64,000 nucleotides of DNA from Cydia pomonella (taxonomy: Eukaryota; Arthropoda; Insecta; Lepidoptera; Tortricidae): positions 1,798,001 through 1,862,000 of the forward strand of contig NC_084726.1 of NCBI RefSeq assembly GCF_033807575.1. Direction: 5' to 3'. Made by a program: the position numbers and the translations under genes. This document shows, piece after piece, positions 1 through 13,600 of this stretch. Positions within the stretch are counted from its first letter, which is position 1, and each line of letters starts with the position of its first letter. The notes beneath the pieces were generated by a model. That model was not told the origin of the DNA. It worked only from the letters and a program-made list of their open reading frames with translations, and ran no database searches.

Positions 1-414
1 TCCTATGTGAAAATTATTTATATTTATATATAGTAGCTACAAAATGACAATGTTGGTAATTATTTTTTAAAACCTTATAGAGTAGATGTTTGTCAGTGGA
101 ATGTGAATTAAATTTTATATCCCTGGCTTAATAATTACCTTTTCCAATGTATCTGCAACAATTATGCAAAAAAGCACAGTCAAGGTCATTATCAGTAAAG
201 CAAAAATTTTGTCATAAAAGTGTTAACACGTTTATAAATCGTTAGTTCTTCCATTTCATTATTATTATTTTTGATTATAGATAAAAACAAAAAAAAACAT
301 AGGTGTAACTGTTGACGGATTGTTTGACATAATTATAGAAAGTTATAATGTAATTATTGTGAGATTATTATTAGTCATAATTCTGAAACCGTTAATTTTT
401 TTGCTGACGTTAGA

Positions 415-545
415 TTAGATTAGGTCTGTTTTATGACAATCCTGAAAAGCTACTAGTTTCTGAGAAAAACCAAATTATGACTAACGAAAATGCGGACAAA
501 CAATACATTATGACTTAAAACTTTATGGGAAAATAGAGACCCACC
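415..545. repeat. Dispersed repeat, inverted partner at 30585
   Basis: Shares about 110 bp (cattttcgttagtcataatt type sequence, opposite orientation) with 30585-30725. No coding capacity. Probably a non-autonomous element. Confidence 0.7.
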
Positions 546-756
546 TGTTGATTAGTCATACCATTCCGTTTGGAAGTGTAGCTGAAATATTGTTATAATA
601 TATCGTTATTTTCTAAACCTACTTCTTTTGGTTAGTGTGACAAAAAACTATTTAGCTCGTTCCAATTTATACCTTCAATACGAGGTATATTTACGTGTGT
701 ACCTACATATTCAGCTTATGTAATTTTTTACCCATGTATCAGAATTGAGATCTTAT

Positions 757-1102
757 ATTTTTTTAATACTTCGTCTTTGGCAAACAAGCATTCGGCCCGC
801 CTGATGGTAAGCAGTCTCCGTAGCCTATGGACACCTGCAACTCCGGAGGAGTTACATGCGCGTTGCCGACCCTAACACCGCTTGATCTCTGGCAACCTTA
901 CCGGTAGGAACACAACACTATGAGTAGCGTCTAGTGTTATTTGGCTGCGGTTTTCTGTAAAGTGGAGGTTCTTCCCCAGTTGGGCTCTGCTACAGATTTG
1001 GAATGACATCTGCTGTGCTGTGCCCTACCACACAAAGCGAGATGACAATCACAATGCCCATATCTTTCTTTTAGACGTAGTTTAAGGACATACCGGAGTC
1101 CA
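757..1102 (+). repeat. Dispersed element A (cgcctgatggtaagcag family), near full length
   Basis: About 345 bp, very close to copies at 11793 and 37838. Begins with a T-rich run and contains gcgcgttgccgaccc and gtgttatttggctgcgg. No protein. At least eight copies or fragments lie in this window. Type unproven: SINE-like or the tail of a LINE. Confidence 0.85.
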
Positions 1103-1152
1103 TGAGGTCTGATTTCTCTGATCTAATATCTGATATTATTTGTTATTTCAAG

Positions 1153-1252
1153 GAGGAAAAAGTGTACAGCGGTAGTACGGAATCGTTTGGCAAGCAATGG
1201 GCGGTGGGTGACGTAGTCGGCGTATTCCTTGATCTGATCGATAAGACGATAA
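1153..1252 (+). CDS. RyR: RyR exon 1 of window (SPRY2, middle)
   Basis: Acceptor tttcaag, phase 0; the exon ends inside a Ser codon (A|gtacgt). It encodes SPRY2 core strands with GKQWAVGDVVGVFLDL. Lepidopteran RyRs are reported to have a mutually exclusive exon pair in the middle of SPRY2. This 100-bp exon is a candidate member; no partner is visible between here and exon 2, so it would lie upstream of the window. Confidence 0.93.
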
Positions 1253-4200
1253 GTACGTTAAAGCCATTCAAGTTTCAAGTTGCGTTTTTGCGAAGTTGCT
1301 GCGAAAATTTTCTAGATGTAATTTATAAATAACATTTTTAATACTTTATTTATACTTACAGTGGTACTCATGTCTGTATGTTTATGGCATTAAATTTGTT
1401 TCATTTATGGTTAGAAATTTCAGAATTCGTAATTTCCTTCTTCGATATTCATAAGTTTATTTATAATATTATACTCTGTATCTTTAGGTATTTAAATAAA
1501 AGTAAACAAACAATATTTTACATTTAAGGATAGTTACAACATTTATTGGTTACCCAACCAAATATAAAACCGCCTGGATCTGTCACTGAACGACCTGACT
1601 TTAACCTACATTATTTGATCATGTAATGTTTTCATCTACCCTCAACTGGCTTAAGGAGTAGATTTTGTTTACTATTATTTAAATACCTAAAGATACAGAG
1701 TATAGTAACATTGTTTACAAAACGGAACTCTTTTATTAGCCTTGCCATAAGTGTCAGCAAGGAAAGTGCTCATAAACATTTTCGTTTATTAATTATTTGA
1801 TTTTGATTTTTATCTAGACAATTTTCACAACACCTTCGTAAACGCACCAGCTTAATCTCGCTTCCAAATTTAATTTCTAAATTGGCTTTTGGCAACCACC
1901 GCATTGCTTTGCTTAAAATAACAGAAGTTTTCACAAAATTACATTTTAGACCAAATATGTCCGTTTTAAATGACAAATCGCCAATGTTATGGTGTATTTT
2001 ATGTTCTGATATGTTTGACGCTAGCTGTCAGTGTTGGCCGGACGTTAATTAGAATTGAAAATATTGACCAATAACCATTACAAGTTGAACCGCAAACTGT
2101 AACCGTCCGTTACGGTTTACGGTTCAATTTGTAATGGTTCATTTTCAATATTTTCAATTGGCTTACTTGACAGTTTTTTTGTAAATAATGTCAATGCTAT
2201 CGATGTTGATTTTCCTGAGGATCAAATGTCTATATAGGACTCATGGCATTCAAGCAACACAAAGGTCAAAAATGAGAGTTAAAAGTCTGACGCTCGCACT
2301 CGACGATTGAAACGCCTCTAACAAAATGATTATGTGATGTGACGTCACATCACATAAGTCTGTCCTAAATGTATGGAAGATCATGGAAATTGCCATTTTG
2401 ACCCTGAAATATTGCGTTTACGTGTATACGTCAATTTATTTTTCAATAAAATGTAAGGAATCGAATGGTACCATCTTCTTTTCTTTTTTTGAAAGATTTT
2501 TTTTTACTTTAAAAATTTTAGACCTTTGTATTTTTTTATAATCCCAATTTATTTTTTAAATTCCAGTTTTAATGGATGGCTCATTTTCTATCCATTTAAC
2601 TAAATTTTGTTATAATATTCAACATGTGTCAAGTACCCAATTCTAATTAACATTCGGTCAACACTGCTAGCTATGCATAGTCATGTAGAAATCACAGCAC
2701 GAGTAGAGGTCATCAAAAAAGCTCTTTTAAAGCAGTGCTCAGTAGAAATAGATTAGATGAACATAATGTATATATTCATTGCGTCATTAGCTAGCAGTAG
2801 AAGTTAGTAACGTACTCCTTTGGAATTAACAAATTTCGGTAGTTATATATTTTATTTTGGGTTCGTTTATGACCTGTTAAAATCGTTATTGGTTTGATAC
2901 ATTCTATATTCTTATACAGCGTAACAGCCCTTAACATTGTAACTAATCACCTAATATCATCGTGTGCTAATCAAGTAATACTTTTAATTCTATATCGCCC
3001 TGCTTGAGATTCTCACTAATTTATTAATTTTATTATCTCAACACAGTACTGAAACTGCTTTCTTAATTAAGTCACTTGAGACTATTTGCAAAGAGAATTT
3101 AAAGAGGTGTATTGTCCAAGAATCATCTTCCTTGTATTCTCGTTTTCGCTCAAGTATTTGATTAATTCTTTGTTGTTGATTAAATAATCTTAGGCGTTAA
3201 AATTGTACGCGGCTTTTGACCATCTCTAATTTTTTATACTGCTAGTCCGTTATATAATATGAGTTGTATATTAAACGTTAATTATACCATATGATTGTTA
3301 TAATAAATAAGTGTTATATCAAATGTAGTATATACGAAATAAACATTATACGTAATGATGAATATACGAAATAAGTGTATATATTTTGTTGTTATACTAA
3401 ATGTTAATTATATGTAATGATTATACCGTTTAAAATTATACCAAATGTTGTTATATCGAATGAAAATATACAAAAAAAATATAGCAAACATTACACACTT
3501 TATTTCCATCTTTCGACAAATGATTAAATTTTTAAAACGCCATTTTACTTTGTCGCCATTTTCCTTATTCTTTCACTGATATGTATTACATTTCAGGGAT
3601 CGGAACCGGTTTTTTGGAAAAACTTTGAAATAAACATATATTTCGGTTTATTTTATACTCCAAATATAGGACTCGGTTGTGTTTTTAGATAACAACTTCG
3701 TATTATTAGATTGCCCAATTAGAAATGAAATAATTAACAAAGAACGAAAAAATACCGGTTTCGTTCCCATACAAAAAATACCGGTTTCCGATCCCTGTTA
3801 CATTTGTTAAATATCAAAAAGTGGCCCCATTGAATAGATGAAAGGCCAAAGGTATGGCGACATCGTTTCGAGCGATGGCGCCATAACCTTTAGGTAGTGC
3901 CCGGTAAGATGACGTCACTTTTTGATATTTTTAAAAATTTAACACATACCAGCGAAAGAATAAGAATCAAAGTCAAATGGCGTTCTAAAAGTTTTAATCA
4001 TGTGTCGAAAGATGGCAGTAAATTTACGTGGCTACAAAGTTTTCTTTGACAATACACCTCTATTTCAAATTCTCTTTGCTAATTGTAAATTTTTCGTTAT
4101 GTTGACAGTTTATTAGTCATTTTAAACACATGTATGTATAATAAAATACGGGCAGCAAAATTCTATATTGCTTTTGCAATTAGATATATCGTATTTATTG

Positions 4201-4623
4201 TTCAATCATTTAAGTAAAACCTAATTATTACAAAATTAATTTGCATGTACCTATGAGGTATTATGCAATGACATAAAATACGATGTAAATTATAGAATTA
4301 TTCTATCTCAAGAATTAGATAAAGCTTTATATCAACTAAAAACGTAAATATATAACAAATATATTTTTGACACTACACTTTTATTGCCGACTGCACTTTC
4401 TCATTTTTGTACGTCTATCAAGTGAGACCTTTCAAATGAGCCTAAATTCAATGTGTTTGCGTTTTTCCATCGAAGAGTTCCTTTGGCTACCTTCCGATTG
4501 CATCATCAGATCAGCTCCATGTTAGCATACTATTGCATTGTCATCGGAAATACGGAAGTATACCAAATTCCAGCTCAAACAGACACCAGGAAGTGGTTCA
4601 AATTTATGCTACAAGATTTGAGG

Positions 4624-4681
<58 letters not shown>

Positions 4682-7600
4682 GATTTAAACAAAGAAGATA
4701 CGCGGTGAAGCTAAATAAAAGTGTGTAAAAGTGTGTAATAAAAGTGTGTAAAAGTGTGTAAAAATAATTTATACTAACGCAGGTTTTTCGCTCAATGGTG
4801 AGCTTTTGATGGATGCCCTGGGTGGGGAAACTACATTCGCTGACGTTCAAGGCGATAACTTCGTGCCTGCTTGCACGCTTGGAGTGGGACAGAAAGCCAG
4901 GTATACTCCAAAATATCAATTCTTAAATATACTTTATTTACATTAACAATATACATAATGGATATGTACAGATGATTACTATAACTAGCTTATATCTAAA
5001 ATAGGTCCTTGAGGCATTGTATCAAGGATGATGGCGGCCTCGCACAACGTATCAATTATTTAATGTTTTAGGCAAAAATACTAGAATAACAGTTTTAATT
5101 AAGTCTTCTAACGGTATAGATGTGGTGCCAAGTTTTTTTTTTTTTCAATCAGTCAATACAAAATTTAGGCAGTTATTAACCCTTTGAACGCTTTATGTCA
5201 TGAAGAACATCAAACGCCAAGCTCCCGGGCGCAAAGGAGCTAATTGAATAACCTTACTCGAAATTGTCAAGGTTACTTTGACAGCGTCCGCCATAACACC
5301 TATAGGTGTCCTTGGCGCTGCGGGCACGACTAGAAACGATGACTTTCGGTGTTCTTGGCGTTCAAAAGATTAAATGATTTCAAGAAAAAACGATGTTCAT
5401 TTTAAATTAAACAATTTTAAAAGAAATATTGTTATATTAATAATTTTTGTATCAACTTAGAAAAGAAACCGTAGGTACTTAGTCAGGTTAGACATTGTGT
5501 TTATTATTTTATTTGTATATTATTAAGTATTATTTGTATTCGCTTTATTCACATATGTGGTTGCAATAGTGCGTAATCTTAGTTTAGTATTATGTCACTA
5601 CCTGCGAGTTCCTATAATTGGCTTCCTGTATATACTATGTTAATGTCACAGCTGTTGGATCTCCAAAAAAAAAAAATTACTTACTATTTACTTGTTTTCA
5701 GGTTGACATACGGTCAAGATGTTAACTCATTGAAGTACTTTACAATGTGCGGTCTTCAGGAGGGCTACGAACCTTTCTGCGTGTAAGTACCTACATATCT
5801 GATAATCATAGTATATAAGTCAGTGGTGGGCAAAGTACGGCCCTTATCGCCGCACCTCCGATCTCCGACGGCGCACGGACCTCTTCTTCTTCTTCTTAAT
5901 AATCTTGTCGCTGCAACAATCATCTGTCAAGATGCTGTGGCCAATGATGATGTTTTTTTTTTTGATTTTTCATTCTGAACCCCAAATTTTTTTTTTTTTT
6001 TTTCTATTTTTGTGTGAAAATCTTAATGCGGTTCATAGAATACATCTACTTACCAAGTTTGAACAGTATAGCTCTTATAGTTTCGGAAAAAACTGGTTGT
6101 AACATAAACGGACAGACAGACGGACATGACGAATCTATAAGGGTTCCGTTTTTTGCCATTTGGCTACGGAACCCTAAAAAGACACAAAGGTTCGTCTATC
6201 TCGAAACTTTGACTAGTCTTATAAGTGCATTCTCTAGACAGCACCTTAGGCTGGTCTGGAGTCTAGACCAGCCTAAGGTGCCTTGTCGGTGGTTAGAAGG
6301 TTATCCATTAATTACTGGGCACCCGGTATGTTAACGACTTAGTAATGGTGCTAGTGTTGCATGATAATTTTATTATTGTAATTTTTACTTTATTTAGTTA
6401 TTAAGTTTAGGATTATGTAACATGTCCCATATTGTATGCCCTAACAGGGTATCATGTACCTACTAAGTTTAAAAAATAAGATATTTATGTACTGATGAAC
6501 ATGATAAAACAGTGGATTAAATTAATGAAATGAATAATGTATTAACCATGATAATTGGCTACCTACTTAACAGTTTTTTTGTAAATACTGTCAAACGATC
6601 TTGATTTTTCCCGAGGATCAAATGTCTATATAGGACTCATGGCATTTAAGCAACACAAAGGTCAGAAATGAGAGTTAAAGTCTGACGCTCGCACTCGACG
6701 ATTGAAACGCCTCTAACAAAATGATAATGTGCGATAAAGACGTCACATGACATTAGTCGGTCCTAAATGTATGGAAGATCAAGCAAATTGCCATTTTGAC
6801 CCTGAAATATTGCGTTTATGTGTATAGTTGTCATACAATTTATTTTAATATTGTTTTTTACAGCAACATGAAGCGAGACGTCACCCACTGGTACACGAAG
6901 GACCAGCCTATTTTCGAGAACACAGATGAGATGATCGACACCAGGATCGACGTCACCAGAATACCCGCTGGCTCAGGTATATAATCACCCAATAATATCC
7001 TAAGAAATATAAGAGATTCCATACAGTGATAAGTTCGCCTTTGTTGTGTTTAATCACAGAATACCTAAATAATTGTACTATCGTACAGAAATGACACTAC
7101 AAAACCGAAGTTTGACAGCGATTCAGGGACGAATCATGCTATCCCTTTCTAATGTATAGGACTACTCGGATATTTAGGGTTGTCAAAATTCAAGTGATTA
7201 TCTTATCTGTGGTCGTGCATGCAAAGGGGCGTCAAGTTGTGCCAACCCTAATAATTGCTCGCAATGCTGAGCCGAACGGAGCCGAAAGGAGGAGTGTCAC
7301 CCCACTGATTTGATTTACTCTGTAACTGTGTTGTCGTGTTTTTATTTCTATGTACAACAAAGTATATACCTATATTCTGTATCTTTAGGTATTTAAATAA
7401 AAGTAAACAAAATCCACCCTCAAATGGCTCCCTAAGCCAGCTGAGGGTAGATGAAAACATTACATGATCAAATAATGTAGGTTAAAGGCAGGTCGTTCAG
7501 TGACCGACCCAGGCGGTTTTGTATTTGGTTGGTTATCCAATAAATGTTATAACTACCCGAAGATTCACGAATTGTATGTTTACTTTTATTTAAATACCTA

Positions 7601-10600
7601 AAGATACAGAGTATACATTCATATCTGGGAGAAGAATAATCACCGCCTTCGCTATAAATTTCGGCTATGACGTAATTAAGTATGAGTAAGACGGTCTTCA
7701 GATAGGGAGCAAATCTAAAGCTATGATATCCGCATTGGTGTGATATAAGAATGTTTGAACATCTTTCAGTAGAACGAAAGCACATTCGGCCCAAGTAATG
7801 CTGGAGCGTTATCCAATCAGACTTGCGCGATCTTTATGTCGATAGGTGGCGGGAGATTAGGCAGGATCAAAAAAAACAACGGGTTACACTCCGGGAGTGC
7901 CGGCAGAAGTGAAAACTTGAATATTAACGTTGTGCACTTTTGATATTTTGGAATGGTTAGGGAATGATTTTGCACGAATTGCGTTAATTATCAGTATAAA
8001 AGTACTATCATTTATGTGCTAAAATACAATATTCATTTATTGCGCTTTCGTACAAAAACATGACAATTTATATTACATTAAAAATGTAACACTTCAGAAC
8101 TATTACAATTATTTAACATTAAAAATGCACAGCGTTAATATTCAAGTCGCGCCGGCGGTCTACTGGCTTCAATGACATTGTAACAGTTTTTCGATCAGGT
8201 CACGTGTCCGTCTTACGAATTTTCAATCTGTCGAATCTGTCGGTCACGTCCTGTCGCGAGTTTAACATTTATTCCCCATCACAAAAAGTGCACAGCGCCG
8301 CTAAAGAAGTTTTCACTTCAAAAATATCTAAACTATTGTGGGTATAAACGGGTTCTATAACTTTTACAAAAATGTTATGAGGCGGGTTCACACAGAGCGA
8401 GCATACGCGCGAGGCAATTTCTTCGCGCACAAAAGCCAGTGTAGACGTGCCTCGGCCGTTTTGTACGCCTGTTTGCCTCGTGCGCATGCTTGCTCTGTGT
8501 CGGCCCGCCTATTAAGGCTGTTGTCCATTCAGATGGTCATCATAAATAATAGCCATAGATTCTAAACTGTTTTTTTTTTCAGATACGCCGCCATGTTTGA
8601 AAATATCGCACAACACGTTTGAAACTATGGAGAAGGCCAACTGGGAGTTCTTGAGGATGTCATTGCCTGTCATCTGTCATGCGCAATTTATCGAGTAGGT
8701 TCTGGTTTGATGTTATTTATAAACGACACTAAGGTCTGTTTTTTTATTCCGTAGACTAAAATGACGTTTCATTATGTAAGACATGACATTTCTTAGTACC
8801 ACATGAATAAAAAAACAGAATACAAGATGATGTTGATGGGAATTTAAGGTAATGGAGAATGACGACCGATATTAGATTTAAATTATTAAAAACTCGTTTT
8901 AAATATTTGGATACTCTTGATATTACTGCTAGCCAGGATTCTCTCACAGCTAATAGATTGTACTGTAGATCTTAAGGCTTAGCCATACAAATAAAAAAAT
9001 AAGAAGTTGCCACTGACATTTAAACTTATAGTGCAAGGAATACGGTTGATTTTATTTTGTTCGAAAATTTCACGAAACAAAACAAATACAAGTCTGTTAC
9101 AATTTAATATGTTTTAAATTTCATCGAACTGAATAAGTAGTAAGGTAGGACCTTGGGTATTACGAGGATATTGTATCATATGCTAATCAAATAACTATCT
9201 GCATTTGCGAACAATTTTCTTAGTTTGAGACGTAGAGTACGAAAGCGACTGCCATCTGACTTTCCAACCCCGAGGGTAAACTAGGCCTTGTTGGGATTAG
9301 TCCGGTTTCCTCACGATGTTTTCCTTCACCGAAAAGCGAGTGGTAAATATCAAATGATATTTCGTACATAAGTTCCGAAAAACTCATTGGTACGAGCCGG
9401 GGTTTCAACCGGCGACCTCCGGATTGCAAGTCACACGCTCTTATCGCTAGGCCACCAACTCTTTAATTATTCAATTTACTGATGAATTTAATTAATACAG
9501 TGAGCAAGAAAAAGCTCGCCGCTGGGTGGAGATCAAGGAGCGTCAGCAGATGCTGATGAAGGAAGCCGCCGAGTCGCAGATGCCGGCGCACATCGATCAG
9601 ATCATGCGCAGTGGCTTCACTATGAACGATATAAAAGGTATGTTATAGTTGAAATTGTTTAAACTGACTGATTAACACTTGAGAGATTATATTTTGAGTT
9701 GAATGCTACCGCCAATAACAAATAATAGCAACTAAAAAAATGCATACAAATAGATACCATCTTCTCTAAGTCACAAGGTTGAAATTGCAAACGTAGCACA
9801 TTCGATAATGACACTTGGACATTGAAAGCAGGGCTTAAACCGCGAAAGTCGGAGTCCGTCAATTGCGGGCATTTTTCTGTCACTCTAATTACGTCTTAGT
9901 GGTTTTCACGAGGGTCTACAGTATGAGGTTCTTCAAAAAAGGAGTGTAAAGGGTCGGCAACGCGCATGTAACACCGCTGGAGTTGCAGGCGTCCGTAGGC
10001 TACGGTGACTGCTTACCATCAGGCGGGCCGTATGCTTGTTTGCCACCGTCGTGGTATTAAAAAAAAACGTGTCACCAAAATATAGTAAAAAATATGTACC
10101 TATACCAGTGGTGGGCAAACTTTTTTCATGGGGGGGGGGCAGAATGTTTATATTCGATTATTGTGGGCAAATGCCATATACTAATTATTTCATAGGACCG
10201 GCGGCGGATAAAATCCGGCGATAAGGGCCGTACTTTGCCCACCACTGACTTATATACTATGATTATCAGATATGTAGGTACTTACACGCAGAAAGGTTCG
10301 TAGCCCTCCTGAAGACCGCACATTGTAAAGTACTTTAATGAGTTAACATCTTGACCGTATGTCAACCTGAAAACAAGTAAATTGTAAGTAATATCCAAAT
10401 AAAATAATAAACATATAATTTTTGTATCAACACCACTGGAGTTGCAGGCGTCTGTAGGCTATGGTGACTGCTTACCATCAGGCGGGCCGTATGCTTATTT
10501 GCCACCGTCGTGGTATTTTTAAAAAAGTAAAAGAGAAAGATCCCCGTAATTTACTGATGAATTTATTTTGCTATTTTCGGTTTTTCGCGGTACTAAGCAA

Positions 10601-13600
10601 TAAGGTAAGACGTCGGCGTTGTACCACTTTCAAATGCAATATGCCTTTCTTAATGAGAAGCTATTGGAATTTGAACCTTGTGACTTAAAGAAGATGGTAG
10701 CTATTTTTATGCATTTTTCATTACTTGCTACTATTTACGGTAGCCTTCAACTATAGAATTTACGAAGACTAAGTCTTGAGGTATTACTATAAACGTCATA
10801 TTTTCATAGGAATATTACGTATATGGTGGCACTGCTACACTATATCACTGCAAAGTCTGTGCAAAGTTTGAATCGACAAATTACTCAATTTATTTAGTAC
10901 TATATTTATATTCAGTTGTCCATATTCCTTTGCTTTTTATTACACAAAAAATAGATATTTTTATTTACTATTAATATCTGAGCGTGTGTTTTTACCTTTT
11001 TACCCTGCCCTGCCAAGTTATTTGTCTATATAATTTTTTTATTTCCCTACCCTATAATTTACCCTATTTTACCCTACCCAAGGTCTCCACTACGACGAAG
11101 CCGACGAGCCCAAACTGAACCTGAAGCGGCAGCCTTCCCGCCCTCCCCGCAAAGGCTCTGTGGGGCGAAACGTCACTATACAGAATTACAATTTGCAGCC
11201 AGGTCTATAATGAAAATAAAATCATTTTTGTCGTATTATCTTTAAAAGCCTTCATAGATCAAACTGTAATGCCATACTTTTTAATAATTATAACTGTATT
11301 CATTATGCAACTCCACAGAGAACTATAATATTCATAATACAATCGCCGACTGTACTATAATATTGAGGTTACTGAGTTTGCCTGTAATTATCAATCCATC
11401 GTCATCAGATGAGGAAAATTTAATGCCAAAATATCACTATAAACTAACTCGTCTTATTCTGTATCGCAAAGAAAATGTTGTAAAACATTTCATTTGCTGT
11501 AGCAGCAGGTTAGGTATTGATTTTCAGACATTATGTGATTTAATTTGAAACATTTTTCTATTTTCTCCTGTGAGGTTTCTGCTATTGTTTATTCATATCA
11601 TCATCTTAATTTTTTTATTCAGTTTTAAATATCAAACTTAAATTAAAAATCTTTTTTTTTTTGTTAATTACCACTAAATTGTTATTTACCTATTTATAAC
11701 TGACATGTGGCGATTTCATTTTCAAAAACTGTCTTCTATCCTAACTTTCCACATATGTGCCGTTTTCAACTAAAAGGATACATTGTTGTGATTTTTTTAT
11801 ACTACGTCGGTGGCAAACAAGCATACGACCCGCCTGATGGTAAGCAGTCTCCGTAGTCTATGTACGCCTGCCACTCCAGAGGAGTTACATGCGCGTTGCC
11901 GACCCTAACACGACGCACCCTGGTTGAGCTCTGCCAACCTTACTAACCGGCAGGAACACAACACTATGAGTAGGGTCTAGTGTTATTTGGCTGCGGTTTT
12001 CTGTAAGGTGGAGGTACTTCCCCAGTTGGGCTCTGCTCTAGATCTGGAATGACATCCGCTGTGCTGTGCCCTACCACGAGATGACATTCACAATGCCCAT
12101 ACCTCTCTTTTGGGCGTAGTTTAAGGACGTACCCAGGACCCACCACATTCCATAAAGTTTGAAATCAATTTTACCGACAACCGACAATGTGGTATTTAAT
12201 TGAAAACGTCATATATATCCACGTAACTCCATTGCAATCTGCACCTTATGCTTAGTACTCAAGTCTCATTATTGCAGGTCAAGTGAACGGCATGCACCGT
12301 ACCACAAGCGAGGCGGAAATGTCCAAGTACGAGTTGGGAGTTCAAAGTGTGGTGGATGACAAGAAGGATAAGAGGGGGCGGTCGCCTTTCAAGTTAGTAT
12401 AGTTTTTAGGGTTCCGTACCCAAAGCGTAAAACGGGACCCTATTACTAAGACTCCGCTGTCCGTCCGTCTGTCTGTCCGTCTGCTGGCACCAGGCTGTAT
12501 CTCATGAACCGTGATACTAGCTATCACAGATGATGTATTTCTGTTGCCGCTATAACAACAAGTCCTAAAAAGAACGGAACCCTCGGTGGGCGAGTCTGAC
12601 TCGCACTTGTCCGGTTTTTTTATCACACTTACTCGTTAACGGTGTTATTGTATGCCAGCATACTGAGATGGAATGAGCTATATTATTACCATGGGCGGTA
12701 ATAAATTTTTACTTAATTTCATTATACCCATGGGCATATTTTTTATTGTATCACTAATTCATACGAACCAAGTAGATATAAATGAGCTTTACTTTTAAAA
12801 TATTGACGTTTTTTAATTTAATATTTTTATTTATGTTTAAAAATATTTAATTTGATTAATTTAATAGACGTTTAAAATATTTTTTACACAATTTTCAATC
12901 GTGGCTGAATGCCGGATAGATCTGTGCCTTCGATGCCTAAAAAAAATTAGTCTTTTACCAACAAGTGTGATGGCAACATTGTATATGCCACGGACGGTAC
13001 AAGAATTACAAACTCGTGTTAATTAAGCCCTGGCCTTCGACTTCGGGCTTAATTAACACTTGTTCGTAAATTTTTGTTTGCCGCCCTTAACGCATTCACT
13101 GCCAACGTTTTCGTAGCGCTGCACGCGTAGCCGATCCTAGCGTTTTCCCGCTTTGTAAAGGAAACCTACGAACAGAGCGCCCGCCGAGCGGGTTCCCGGC
13201 ACTCAATGTGTTAATACACAATGTACTTATTATATGAGTAAATAAGTATTTGTCAAATACAACATTTTACTGTGTGGTGGGACTTAGTCAATTTGTATAA
13301 TAATGTCCTATAATAGTACATTACGATACAAGTGCGAAAAATAGGAAATTCGAAACGAGTGGCGATAAATTAAAACACGACCGAAGGGAGTGTTTTAAAT
13401 CGACAGGTGTTGCGAATTACCTATTCGCACATGTATCGTACAACGTTTTACAGTACATATGGCCCTTTAAATGTTCGACACAGTAACGTAATATGCTACT
13501 TCTCGCACTAGTGCTATAAAGTAGCCCCATATGTACTGTAATATTTATTTATTTATTTATATGATATAGTGAACTCTATTTCTTCCTTCTTAAGGTTCTT

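Larger units (their letters stand above)
1..1152 (+). other. Intron (5' part outside window)
   Basis: AT-rich intron. It holds a foldback-like repeat at 415-545 and a dispersed element at 757-1102, whose end lies only about 50 bp before the first exon acceptor. I see no exon between 1 and 1152. Confidence 0.7.

Noticed and set aside
4575..4919. 114-codon reverse frame
   Set aside because: It is the reverse of exon 2 and of the AT microsatellite.
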